The position numbers and the translations under genes were made by a program. 64,000 nucleotides of DNA from Puniceicoccaceae bacterium (GTDB lineage: Bacteria > Verrucomicrobiota > Verrucomicrobiia > Opitutales > JAFGAQ01), in NCBI GenBank assembly GCA_028285755.1, contig JANQOQ010000004.1, forward strand, positions 62,001 through 126,000. Reading direction: 5' to 3'. This document shows positions 41,416 to 49,944 of the stretch, in pieces (the first letter of the stretch is position 1; each line of letters begins with the position of its first letter). The notes under the pieces are model-generated. The model did no database searches and was not told where the DNA came from. It saw only the letters and a list, made by a program, of their open reading frames with translations.

Positions 41416-42438
41416 ATGAATTGGCTCAAACAAAACAGTCTCGTCCTCTCCATCATTCTCGCCGTTGTCATGGGCTGGTTGACACCTGAATGGGGAGCTA
41501 AGAACGGGCATCTCCAAAGCCAAATACTGATTAAAGTGGGAGTGGTGCTTATATTTATAGCCCAGGGCCTGAGCTTATCCACACGTGCTATGATTGAGGG
41601 GATAAAATTTTGGCCTCTGCATCTTTTTACCCAATTTTGGATATTTTTAGGCATTCCCTTAATTGCATTGGGAGGACTCGCGCTTTCAGGTGACTTACTG
41701 AGTGAAGGTTTAAAAATGGGGCTCTTCTTTCTGGCAATCCTGCCTACCACGGTTTCGTCAGCAGTGGCCCTGGTGGGTCAGGCAGAGGGTAATGTAGCCG
41801 GTTCGGTATTCAATACGGTCTTTGCGAATTTGGCCGCCATATTCATTCTGCCCGCATGGCTGCTTTGGTATCAGACGAATCTGACAGGGACCCAGATAGA
41901 CATCTGGCCGATTTTGATTCAACTCATTTTTCTGCTCCTCTTACCATTCCTGATCGGGCATTTGGCAAGGCCCTTGGTCGCCAAGTATGATAAGAAAATA
42001 AAGGCGTTCACAAAACCTATGAATCAGTGGATCATTGCGTTTATGGTGTATGCAGCTTTTGCGACAAGCTTCAGAGACCAGGTATGGGCGGAGGTAGGCA
42101 CTCAAACCGCTCTGAGCGGAGCAATGGTCGGTATCTGCTTATTGCTGAGTGCCTCGGTCACCATCGCCGTAGTCGCACGCTGGGCATTCAAAGCGTATGT
42201 CAATCGGGTGACCGCCTTTTTTACAGGTAGCCAGAAATCCCTCGCAGTCGGAATCCCCTATGCGGCCGCGTTTTTCACAACCGTGCCGGAAGGCGTGCAC
42301 TCAAGTTTCACGCAGAGTGTGATTATCCTGCCCCTGCTATTTTATCATCCCCTGCAGTTATTGCTCGGGAGTCTGGTGATCCGCTTTCGGAATACCGCAT
42401 TTGGCGCGCCTACCACTTCCACTCAGCCCCAACCGTGA
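41416..42438 (+). CDS. Bile acid:sodium symporter-like carrier (SBF-like)
   Basis: This 340-residue membrane protein has about ten spans. The SBF-like/Rch1 family hallmarks are ILPTTVSSAVALVGQAEGNVAGSVFNTVFANL (about residues 110-141) and FFTGSQKSLAVGIPYAAAFF near the C-terminal end. Members transport organic anions with sodium or help calcium handling; the substrate here is unknown. The ATG at 41416 follows an unremarkable divergent region shared with the TonB2 operon. Its 3' end overlaps the convergent receptor gene by 29 bases. Confidence 0.9.
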   Translation: MNWLKQNSLVLSIILAVVMGWLTPEWGAKNGHLQSQILIKVGVVLIFIAQGLSLSTRAMIEGIKFWPLHLFTQFWIFLGIPLIALGGLALSGDLLSEGLKMGLFFLAILPTTVSSAVALVGQAEGNVAGSVFNTVFANLAAIFILPAWLLWYQTNLTGTQIDIWPILIQLIFLLLLPFLIGHLARPLVAKYDKKIKAFTKPMNQWIIAFMVYAAFATSFRDQVWAEVGTQTALSGAMVGICLLLSASVTIAVVARWAFKAYVNRVTAFFTGSQKSLAVGIPYAAAFFTTVPEGVHSSFTQSVIILPLLFYHPLQLLLGSLVIRFRNTAFGAPTTSTQPQP

Positions 42439-44359
42439 GTGAAATTCCCGGCATAGGATAACCGGGGCGATACTCGTAACTTTGGTTAAGAAGATTTTCA
42501 CCAAAGAGGTAGAGCTCTATGAGCGATGCATTTTGTAACTCAAAGGCATAAGCAATGCGCGCATTGAGCAGTTGGTAGCTATCGATTTCTTGCTGGGGAG
42601 CGCCGAAACGGGGATTGATCACCGTTTGCTCACTGATTGACTGTAGATCCGCTGAAAAATTCCACCCGTCACGCTCATAACTCAGGCCAACGATGCCGGT
42701 CCATTCCGGAGTATTGGGGCGTTCAGTATCTGAATCCAGCAATGTCAGGCCAAAGAACATTGCGAGATTTTCTTTGCGGTAATGCAACAGTGCTTCTGCA
42801 CCCTGTATCTGATAATCGCCCTGATTAAATATGACGCCCGCAGGGGGTGGCGCGACGAGCGTAATCGCGTTTTCAACCTGATCATTAAAGAGACTGAAAT
42901 CCAGAGTGAGGCTTTGATTTATATGCCATTTGGTTCCGATTTCAGCATGTTGGATCGACTCCGCCTCAAGAGTTCTCCAGTCCTCAGCTACTCTCCAGGG
43001 TGGTGGGCGGCGCCCGAAAACGCTCACGTAGACACCCGGATAGTTATAGGATTGTGCCAGGTATACGTAATACTCCACTGACTCTTTTTGGTAAATCAGG
43101 CTCAATTGACCGGCAACTTCACCATCAAAAACCGAGTGATCAAAATAGCGCACGCCCCCCGACAGCTTCACCGTATCAGGCGAGCCACTGGGCTGCCACG
43201 TCTTTTCAAAGCCCACGGATGGCGAAAATAGCTCAAACTGGATTTCTTCGAATATGTTTAGCGGACCGCGTTGGAAATCCTCTTCTACACTTCCCCCGTA
43301 GCGGTCCCAGTTCAAACTTGCGGTCAAAGTCCAATCGTTCTCAAGTATTTTGGAAAGGCGGGATTTGATGCCATAGTTGTCATATTGAGTCAGGGTTTCC
43401 AACTGCTGAGCAGGAAATGGAGGTGGCGGCGGTATATGCCACTGACGCCAATCTCCCGTGCCATCTTCATAGTGAAATTTGATGTCGCCGAACACATCGT
43501 CACCCAGGTATTCAATTTTTCCGAGATAAAAGCGATTGCGTGTCTCATAGCGTTCGGTGATGGGTATGGTTACGCCGACCGGCTCAGGATCATGCGCCCA
43601 GCTGTCAGTAAGGCTCACTAGAAACGAGCTACTCCAGGCATCATTCCACGCATAGCCCACGTTTGCATAGAGCGCGTCGACTCTACCATCCGCATTTTCC
43701 CGATGACCATCGCTTTGGCTTCGTGATCCGGATACCAATGCAGACAATCCGTCTGCCTGGTAGCTGATGATGCCTCTTGCCTGAAAAGTCTCATGGTGCC
43801 CATAGCTCGTCTCCAGCTCACCGCGTAAGCCTTCTCCGAGAGCTGTCCGCGGCGTCAGATTAACCGCACCAAAGCCCATATTGCCAATCTCGATCGGTTG
43901 TGGGCTTTTGAAGACCTCCACACTTTGCGCCAGATCGATTGAGAGAGTATCAATGAGTGGATGTGTCCACACACCTACAAACAAGGGCACGCCATCAATC
44001 AGCGTGGAGATATCCGCTCCAGGCCTGCCTGAGCCATGCCCACGAATAAATACACCACCCCCATCACTGCCTCCATAAGCCCCAACAGGATTGTATCGCG
44101 AAATGGTCACGCCGGGGATTCTGCGAATGGCTGAAGTAAGATCCTGGGCATTAATCGTATCTAAAATAGTAGGAGACACCACGCTGATTCTACCGTTACT
44201 GCGCAGTTCACTTTCTTCGACAACGGGGAAAGAAACCGCAGTTACAGGGTCCAGCTCTATAATTTCTTGTGCGTGAGCACTTGTAATTATCAACAATATG
44301 GCAATAAAGTATGAAAGACTTACGCCTTTTTTAGGTAGTTTGTTTTTTTCTAGGCACAT
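42410..44359 (-). CDS. TonB-dependent outer-membrane receptor (BtuB/FecA-like size)
   Basis: The 649-residue product starts at the ATG at 44359 (MCLEKNKLPKKGVS...); an earlier codon at 44413 would reach into the divergent gene. It has a Sec signal (ILLIITSAHA), a plug with AIRRIPGVTISRYNP and FIRGHGSGRPGADISTLIDG, and a barrel ending LTVGAEWKW with a C-terminal aromatic. It is shorter than, and not closely related at the N-terminus to, the two receptors of the catabolic clusters. It is divergent, across 42 bases, from an S-component-like membrane protein and a phosphoribosyltransferase, which hints at a nucleobase or vitamin-like substrate. Confidence 0.92.
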   Translation of the reverse strand: MCLEKNKLPKKGVSLSYFIAILLIITSAHAQEIIELDPVTAVSFPVVEESELRSNGRISVVSPTILDTINAQDLTSAIRRIPGVTISRYNPVGAYGGSDGGGVFIRGHGSGRPGADISTLIDGVPLFVGVWTHPLIDTLSIDLAQSVEVFKSPQPIEIGNMGFGAVNLTPRTALGEGLRGELETSYGHHETFQARGIISYQADGLSALVSGSRSQSDGHRENADGRVDALYANVGYAWNDAWSSSFLVSLTDSWAHDPEPVGVTIPITERYETRNRFYLGKIEYLGDDVFGDIKFHYEDGTGDWRQWHIPPPPPFPAQQLETLTQYDNYGIKSRLSKILENDWTLTASLNWDRYGGSVEEDFQRGPLNIFEEIQFELFSPSVGFEKTWQPSGSPDTVKLSGGVRYFDHSVFDGEVAGQLSLIYQKESVEYYVYLAQSYNYPGVYVSVFGRRPPPWRVAEDWRTLEAESIQHAEIGTKWHINQSLTLDFSLFNDQVENAITLVAPPPAGVIFNQGDYQIQGAEALLHYRKENLAMFFGLTLLDSDTERPNTPEWTGIVGLSYERDGWNFSADLQSISEQTVINPRFGAPQQEIDSYQLLNARIAYAFELQNASLIELYLFGENLLNQSYEYRPGYPMPGISLTVGAEWKW

Positions 44360-44401
44360 AAGTAAATACTGGGTAAAGTCAGCATTCTCAAAAAAGCAAG
44401 C

Positions 44402-44953
44402 ATGGTTGCACAAAGTTCAACTCCTTCTTCAAAATCCGATTTTCTGCAAGGCATTTCGGAAATAGGCATAGTAATAGGGCTTACGATGCTGCTGCCGTTT
44501 CTGGTGCACTTCATTCCTTCCTGGGATGATTCCCCGATTGGCGGCAAGCTTTTGCCCATTTTCTACGCGCCATTGATTGCCGCGATCACGCGCAAATTGC
44601 ATGTATCCTTGATCGCCTCTCTGCTATCCCCCTGGATCAACTATTTGATATTCGGAGCTCCGGCACTACCCATCGCATGGATGCTGTTCGCACAACTCAT
44701 GCCCTTTGCCTTCATCGCTTACTGGATGCACCGCAAACTGGGTAGTAATTACTTTAATGGAGTTGTCGCCTATTTGGTAAGTAAACCGCTGATTGCCCTA
44801 TTGTTTTTTGCACTCCCGCAGACGATGGGCAATATGAACCTGCAATACCACCTTATACAGGCGACTCTGCACGCCTGGCCTGGCCTAATTATAATAGCCT
44901 TGATCAGCCGCTTTGCTGAGCGTTTGTTTCATCCCCCTGCAGGCCACGCTTAA
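44402..44953 (+). CDS. Putative ECF-type S component (vitamin/nucleobase-binding membrane protein)
   Basis: This 183-residue protein has about six hydrophobic segments and resembles substrate-binding S components of ECF importers in size and in the segment LLPIFYAPLIAAITRKLHVSLIASLLSPWINYLIFG (about residues 48-83). ECF ATPase and T-component genes are not in the window. Its stop overlaps the phosphoribosyltransferase ATG (TAATG). The gene order receptor, S component, PRTase suggests an uptake-and-trapping route in which the imported base is made into a nucleotide. The family call is from topology and a short motif only. Confidence 0.6.
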   Translation: MVAQSSTPSSKSDFLQGISEIGIVIGLTMLLPFLVHFIPSWDDSPIGGKLLPIFYAPLIAAITRKLHVSLIASLLSPWINYLIFGAPALPIAWMLFAQLMPFAFIAYWMHRKLGSNYFNGVVAYLVSKPLIALLFFALPQTMGNMNLQYHLIQATLHAWPGLIIIALISRFAERLFHPPAGHA

Positions 44954-45369
44954 TGAGTGATAAACTGAAACTCAGCTATGAAGCCATTGTTGAGCGCTTT
45001 GATTCGGTAGAGCTACCCGATGTCGATGCCATCGTGGGCATCCAAACGGGAGGCAGAATCCCTGCTGCACTTTGTGCATATCGCCTGAAAAAGCCCCTTT
45101 TCATGCTACCCATCAACTATCGTAACCCCGACAACAGCCCAAAATTTGAAGCACCCAAGGTTTTAGGTGACGATCTTGAAATACCCGATGCAGATTTGTC
45201 CATACTACTCGTGGATGATGTATCGGTAACCGGCAGCACCTTTCGTACGGCAAAAGCCCTTCTCAATCAAAAGGACTCACAGATTACGACCTTTGCGCTC
45301 AAAGGAAACGCGCATATTTGTCTGTTCCCCGAGGTAGCGGGATGTGTCGATTGGCCCTGGAACGGCTAA
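44953..45369 (+). CDS. Purine-type phosphoribosyltransferase (Gpt-like)
   Basis: A 138-residue type I PRTase. The PRPP motif is LLVDDVSVTGST at about residues 80-91, the pyrophosphate loop is VGIQTGGRIPA near residue 28-38, and the C-terminus ends in VDWPWN, which resembles the base-contacting (Y/W)PW motif of xanthine-guanine phosphoribosyltransferases. It is translationally coupled to the S-component-like gene. It would trap an imported purine or purine analogue as its nucleotide. The exact base is unknown. Confidence 0.78.
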   Translation: MSDKLKLSYEAIVERFDSVELPDVDAIVGIQTGGRIPAALCAYRLKKPLFMLPINYRNPDNSPKFEAPKVLGDDLEIPDADLSILLVDDVSVTGSTFRTAKALLNQKDSQITTFALKGNAHICLFPEVAGCVDWPWNG

Positions 45370-45456
45370 TTTGCTGTATAATCATCCGCTTTCAGGGGGA
45401 TTCGGTTGAAAAAATGCTCACAACAGGCATAACAATAAACGAATCTCAATAGTATC

Positions 45457-46446
45457 ATGGACAGAAGACACTTTATACGCTCCCTACTCGCTGCAACCAG
45501 TGCAACTGGTTTTTTAGGCACCTCATTCGCCGGTTCTCATTCATCTAAATCTGACAAGTTGGGCAAACTCCTGCCCATACGCCCCCTGGGTAAAACCGGG
45601 GACTCCATCACCATCATGGGCTTGGGTGGCTACCACATGGCGATCGGCAGTGAAAAAGAGTCTCAGACAATTATAGAGGCTGCTCTGGAGGAAGGCATTC
45701 GTTTTTTTGATCAGGCGGTAAAATATCACCGCGGACGAGCAGAGGATATTTATGGTAAATTTCTCATACCCAAGTATCGCGAACATATTTACCTGATGAG
45801 TAAGTGCGATACGCGCGATCCTCAGATTCCGGCAGCACAACAACTTGAGGATTCCCTGCGACGGATGAAAACAGATTACCTCGATATGTGGTTGGTCCAC
45901 ACCATTATTGATAAGGCCGATGCGGAATACCGCGTGAAGGAGATGCTTGAAGTCGCTGAAAAGGCAAAGCAGGATGGGAAAATCCGCCACTTTGGGTTTT
46001 CGGGTCATAAGGCAACCGAAGCCCACTTGGCTGCACTGGAAATGACTAAGAAGGAGCCCGTGGATACTGTATTGATGCCTATCAGCCCGAGTGATTTTGT
46101 TTCGCGCGACAGTTTTATCGTCAATGTCCTACCCAAGCTCGTTGAACAGCAGATTGGACCCTTAGCCATGAAAACCATGAATTCCGGACGCTTTGCACAG
46201 GAATTTGAGGGCAAACGTATAACACCTGAGCGACTTAGCATCGAAGAACACCAGTGGTTTAGCCTGTCATTACCGGTAACATCCTGGGTGAGTGGCATGA
46301 CCAACGTTGATGAAGTCCGTCAAAATGCCGACATAGCACGCCGCTATACCAAACTCAGTGAGGAGGATCGCCTGGCAATCGCAGACAAGATTTCGGATAT
46401 GGCGGATATCGCTCAGCTTCAGCCCTACCGTCAGTGGAATACCTGA
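45457..46446 (+). CDS. Tat-exported aldo/keto reductase
   Basis: The 329-residue protein starts with a twin-arginine signal (DRRHFIRS, then a hydrophobic stretch to SFAGS) and has an aldo/keto reductase domain. Catalytic residues appear to be the aspartate in RFFDQAVKY, the tyrosine of VKYHRG, the lysine of YLMSKCD and the histidine of MWLVHTI. Exported aldo/keto reductases with this signal are common in planctomycetes and verrucomicrobia; because NADPH is normally absent from the periplasm, how they are supplied is an open matter. It is flanked by separate transcription units. Confidence 0.88.
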   Translation: MDRRHFIRSLLAATSATGFLGTSFAGSHSSKSDKLGKLLPIRPLGKTGDSITIMGLGGYHMAIGSEKESQTIIEAALEEGIRFFDQAVKYHRGRAEDIYGKFLIPKYREHIYLMSKCDTRDPQIPAAQQLEDSLRRMKTDYLDMWLVHTIIDKADAEYRVKEMLEVAEKAKQDGKIRHFGFSGHKATEAHLAALEMTKKEPVDTVLMPISPSDFVSRDSFIVNVLPKLVEQQIGPLAMKTMNSGRFAQEFEGKRITPERLSIEEHQWFSLSLPVTSWVSGMTNVDEVRQNADIARRYTKLSEEDRLAIADKISDMADIAQLQPYRQWNT

Positions 46447-46525
46447 TCGGGCTCCATAGTTACGGATAGAGTTCCATTGACTCTAAAGTCATACTGATAA
46501 ATGCTAAGGACGTTACCTTAACATT

Positions 46526-47380
46526 ATGTCAAAATATATTGGTTTTATTGGTCTTGGCGCCATGGGTTTCCACATGGCCTGTAATATTTCTAAACATTAC
46601 CCGGTTTGTGTGTACGATGTAGATGCGAGCCGATCTGAACAGATTCCCAATGCAAAAGTGGCAGGCGATGTTGCTGAAGTGGCCCAAAATGCTGAAAAAA
46701 TCTTTTTGTCGCTCCCCAAAACTGAAATCGTTAAGGCGGTCATTCTAGGAAAAGACGGATTAGCTGATCATCTACAACCCGGTTCTCTCATAATTGATAC
46801 AAGCACGACCGCCCCACAGGCGAGTATAGCCATCGCAACTGAACTTGCAAACAAGCATATTGACTTCATGGATGCCCCTGTGAGTGGTGGTCCCCAAGGT
46901 GCAGAAGCTGCAAATCTGGCGATCATGGTCGGAGGCAAACAAATGGTTTTTGACCAGAACTTAGATTTACTCAATTGCATGGGTTCTTCAGTGAAGCGGA
47001 TGGGTGAAGTAGGAGCCGGGGGAATCACCAAATTGGTCAATAATATGATCGTTGGTGCGGCTTTTTCATCGATCGCTGAAGGATTTGCCCTGGGTATACA
47101 ATTGGGATTAGATCCTGCTCAACTTTACGAGGCCATCAAGGGGGGATGGGCGGGTTCGCCGGTACTGGATGTAATTGCCCCCAACATAGCGATTAATAAC
47201 TACGATACAGCCAATACGATCAATCTGGCGGCTAAAGATCTGGGATATGCATGCGCGCTCGCAGGTGAAAATAGTATAGAAGTACCGGTAGCCACCACAG
47301 TTAATCGACTTTTGCAAGAGGCTTTGCAGCAAGGGTTAGGCGAAAAAGGCCAACAAGCTATGATTAAGCTGTGGTTGTAA
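46526..47380 (+). CDS. Beta-hydroxyacid dehydrogenase (HIBADH/GlxR family)
   Basis: A 284-residue NAD(P)-dependent oxidoreductase. The Rossmann motif is GFIGLGAMGFHMA at residues 6-18, the substrate-binding segment is DAPVSGGPQGAEAANLAIMVGG (about residues 115-136), and the catalytic lysine is in GGITKLVNNM at about 168-177. The family includes 3-hydroxyisobutyrate dehydrogenase and tartronate semialdehyde reductase. The latter removes the end product of allantoin breakdown, so a link to purine nitrogen use is conceivable but not shown. An AT-rich hairpin with a T-run follows. Confidence 0.9.
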   Translation: MSKYIGFIGLGAMGFHMACNISKHYPVCVYDVDASRSEQIPNAKVAGDVAEVAQNAEKIFLSLPKTEIVKAVILGKDGLADHLQPGSLIIDTSTTAPQASIAIATELANKHIDFMDAPVSGGPQGAEAANLAIMVGGKQMVFDQNLDLLNCMGSSVKRMGEVGAGGITKLVNNMIVGAAFSSIAEGFALGIQLGLDPAQLYEAIKGGWAGSPVLDVIAPNIAINNYDTANTINLAAKDLGYACALAGENSIEVPVATTVNRLLQEALQQGLGEKGQQAMIKLWL

Positions 47381-47419
47381 AGAAGTGGCATAGTATTACA
47401 GAAAATTAATGCAATTATT

Positions 47420-47447
47420 AAAAAAACTTACGGCGTAATCTTTTTTT
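47420..47447 (+). terminator. Probable terminator after the dehydrogenase gene
   Basis: Seven A (47420-47426), then a TTAC-GGC-GTAA hairpin (47428-47438), then seven T (47441-47447). The A and T runs can extend the stem across a small internal mismatch. It is weak in GC but well placed, 40 bases after the stop. Confidence 0.5.
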
Positions 47448-47478
47448 AATTTTATTTTCACTTCCAGTAAATCTCAGT

Positions 47479-47522
47479 CTTCGTTCTGCCGATATTCGGG
47501 CTGATTACGAATTAGAACGAAG
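47479..47522 (+). promoter_or_regulatory. Inverted repeat just ahead of the chemoreceptor start
   Basis: CTTCGTTCT (47479-47487) and AGAACGAAG (47514-47522) are perfect 9-base complements, 26 bases apart. The right arm ends two bases before the ATG at 47525 and covers the place where a ribosome site would be. If transcribed it could hide the start; as DNA it could be an operator. Confidence 0.5.
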
Positions 47523-47524
47523 TT

Positions 47525-49651
47525 ATGAAAATTAGTGAAATATCCCTACGAGCGAAGCTTATTATTACCGGTATCGGTCTGCCGCTCATGCTAGCCTGTT
47601 TATTTTTTATACTCTATTACTTTGATAGTAAACAAAAAGCCATCGATACGATGGTCGATAAAGCCGAAGCCATTTGCCTGACTGCAGAATCCGTCCGAGA
47701 CACCATGGAACGCAAATGGGAAATGGGTGTCCTGAATGTTGAACTTCTCAGAGAATGGGGGGAAGCGGGCGAAATGGAAAAGGTCATCGACTCTATCCCC
47801 GTGGTGAATGCGTGGCAGGCAGCAATGAGACGTTCCGAAGAAGGAAACTACATCTTTAAAGTTCCCAAATTCAAACCCCGTAATCCGGATAACGAGCCGG
47901 ATGAATTAGAGGCACGTGCACTTAACTACCTGAAAGCCGAGGCAGCTAAACCCGAGGGAAAAGAGGATTATCACGAAATCGATAAATCGATGAATGCCGT
48001 TAGATACTTTCGACCCGTTAAACTAAGTAAAAATTGCCTTCTCTGCCATGGCGATAAGCAAAATTCCCAGGAATTATGGGGAAACTCAGAAGGCCTTGAT
48101 ATTACCGGAGGCGAAATGGAAGGCTGGGATGTCGGCGAGATCCACGGCGCATTTGAGGTCATCCAATACCTGGACGACAGTGATGAAGAACGCATGGCCA
48201 ACATGGCCATCTCAGGGGGAACCACCCTATTGCTATTTAGCGGAATGGCGCTCATCTATGTTTGGTTTGCCAATTTCCTGACACGCCCTATTACCATACT
48301 CAGCGAAAAGATGAAGCAAATCGCAGATGGCAACCTTACGGTTAAGTCCGATATAGTACAAAAGGATGCAGTAGGCACTCTTTCTGATTCGATGAATCAT
48401 ACTACTGACCAGCTGGATGAGCTGGTTAGCACCATCCGTGTGGACTCAACTAGTGTGATAACGATTTCGGATGCGCTCAACAATATGGCGAAAATCATTG
48501 AGGAAGGTAATCAGCGCATGATCAATGACAGTAAGCAGGTTGCAGAATCCGGTGAGATGCTCTACGAAAACGTCAACACCATGGCATCATCGGCCGAGGA
48601 GTTCTCCGCAAGCGCAAATACGATTGCTGCTTCATTGGAAGAGATGAATGCCTCCGTTAACGAGATTTCAAAAAATTGTATTGAAGAGGCCAGGGTTGCC
48701 CGAGATGCAAACGAACGTGCTCAAAACACCCGTAAGGTTATTGAAAAATTGGGTAATTCGGCACAGGAAATCAATCAAATCATAGAAGTCATCAATGGCA
48801 TTGCCGAGCAAACCAATTTACTTGCTCTCAACGCAACCATAGAAGCGGCCAGTGCCGGAGAAGCAGGGAAGGGATTTGCTGTCGTTGCCAATGAAGTGAA
48901 GGAACTTGCCAAACAAAGTGCCGATGCAACTGAAAAAATTGCCCAACAAATCAATCAGATTCAGGGGGCAACCTCCCAAAGTGTTGAGGAAATTGTGAGC
49001 ATTACTGAAACCATCGAAAATATTCATGAGATCGCCAATACAATCAGTAGCGCAGTCGAAGAACAATCTGCAACCGTGAGTGAAGTCACCCAGACTGTGA
49101 ATGCATTTTCCCAGGCAACGGATGAAATGTCAGGCTCAATCCAAAGTACTGCAGATCAGGCAGAAGTCGTTTCCAATAATATTCAAAATATTAGCAAAGG
49201 CATCATGAATGCCCAGTTCTGCAATCGTCAGAATCGCTCAATCTCTCAAAAACTGGATCAGGTCGCCCAGGCGATGTCTACAAATGTCGAAAGCTTCACA
49301 TTAAAGGATGCACCGTTTGATATTAAGCGCATCAAAGAGCAGCATTTAAAGTGGTTCGGGCATATTTTGGATGGCATTAGCAATCCTCAGTTACTCCAGG
49401 ATACCGTAGTTTCAAAGCCCACCGAGTGCGAATTTGGCAAGTGGTTCTATGGGGATGGTAGTAAACTGGCCGAGTTGCCTGTCTACAAGGAATTAGAGTC
49501 CATCCACAATGATGTTCACAAAATCGTAGGAGAATTAGTAGAGATTTGTAAGAAGGGGGATATGGAGGCAGCCTTGCCGAAGATGGAATCATTCAATCAG
49601 GCATGGCAATCACTCTTTGTTAAGCTCGATGAGCTCTACTTAAGCAAATAA
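47525..49651 (+). CDS. Methyl-accepting chemotaxis protein with haem-type and zinc-type sensor domains
   Basis: This 708-residue chemoreceptor has a first membrane span (about residues 12-30), a periplasmic DUF3365/Tll0287-like domain containing CLLCH at 171-175 (a c-type haem motif), a second span (about 232-252) and a HAMP domain. The signalling hairpin includes [39 protein letters not shown] in order around residues 420-460. The C-terminus is a CZB zinc-binding domain: HLKWFGHI, then [11 protein letters not shown] and a HNDVHKI segment supply His-Cys-His-type ligands. It probably senses redox state or gas at the periplasmic face and zinc or hypochlorous acid in the cytoplasm (family knowledge). 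No other chemotaxis genes are nearby. Confidence 0.92.
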   Translation: MKISEISLRAKLIITGIGLPLMLACLFFILYYFDSKQKAIDTMVDKAEAICLTAESVRDTMERKWEMGVLNVELLREWGEAGEMEKVIDSIPVVNAWQAAMRRSEEGNYIFKVPKFKPRNPDNEPDELEARALNYLKAEAAKPEGKEDYHEIDKSMNAVRYFRPVKLSKNCLLCHGDKQNSQELWGNSEGLDITGGEMEGWDVGEIHGAFEVIQYLDDSDEERMANMAISGGTTLLLFSGMALIYVWFANFLTRPITILSEKMKQIADGNLTVKSDIVQKDAVGTLSDSMNHTTDQLDELVSTIRVDSTSVITISDALNNMAKIIEEGNQRMINDSKQVAESGEMLYENVNTMASSAEEFSASANTIAASLEEMNASVNEISKNCIEEARVARDANERAQNTRKVIEKLGNSAQEINQIIEVINGIAEQTNLLALNATIEAASAGEAGKGFAVVANEVKELAKQSADATEKIAQQINQIQGATSQSVEEIVSITETIENIHEIANTISSAVEEQSATVSEVTQTVNAFSQATDEMSGSIQSTADQAEVVSNNIQNISKGIMNAQFCNRQNRSISQKLDQVAQAMSTNVESFTLKDAPFDIKRIKEQHLKWFGHILDGISNPQLLQDTVVSKPTECEFGKWFYGDGSKLAELPVYKELESIHNDVHKIVGELVEICKKGDMEAALPKMESFNQAWQSLFVKLDELYLSK

Positions 49652-49679
49652 CAGACGTAGGTAATTCTCTAGCAAGCAA

Positions 49680-49787
49680 TTACAAAAGATTACCTACAAC
49701 GGTCATTGTGAGAATGATTTTGATAAGCCCGAACACAATCACTATCGCAATGACCCAGAACAGAGGGGATTTAAGCCACTTACTCAT
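49680..49787 (-). CDS. Possible 35-residue membrane peptide
   Basis: A short frame in the gap between the chemoreceptor and the metzincin-like gene encodes MSKWLKSPLFWVIAIVIVF followed by GLIKIILTMTVVGNLL. It has a basic N-terminus and one strong membrane span, the usual make-up of small bacterial membrane proteins. No clear ribosome site precedes it; TATAAT lies 13-18 bases before the ATG on its strand, so any mRNA would be nearly leaderless. Only its composition and the lack of a rival frame support it. Confidence 0.4.
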   Translation of the reverse strand: MSKWLKSPLFWVIAIVIVFGLIKIILTMTVVGNLL

Positions 49788-49944
49788 AGTGTTAATGTAT
49801 TATAAATCGGCGCTGATTCAATTCCATTTTCTCTGAAAAGAGACGAAACTTTGAATCTGAATGCTCTAATGATGCATATGCATGAAATAATAATGGGTAT
49901 TATGCGTTATATTTTTAGAATGCTTTTGTAACGACCCTTTAAAC

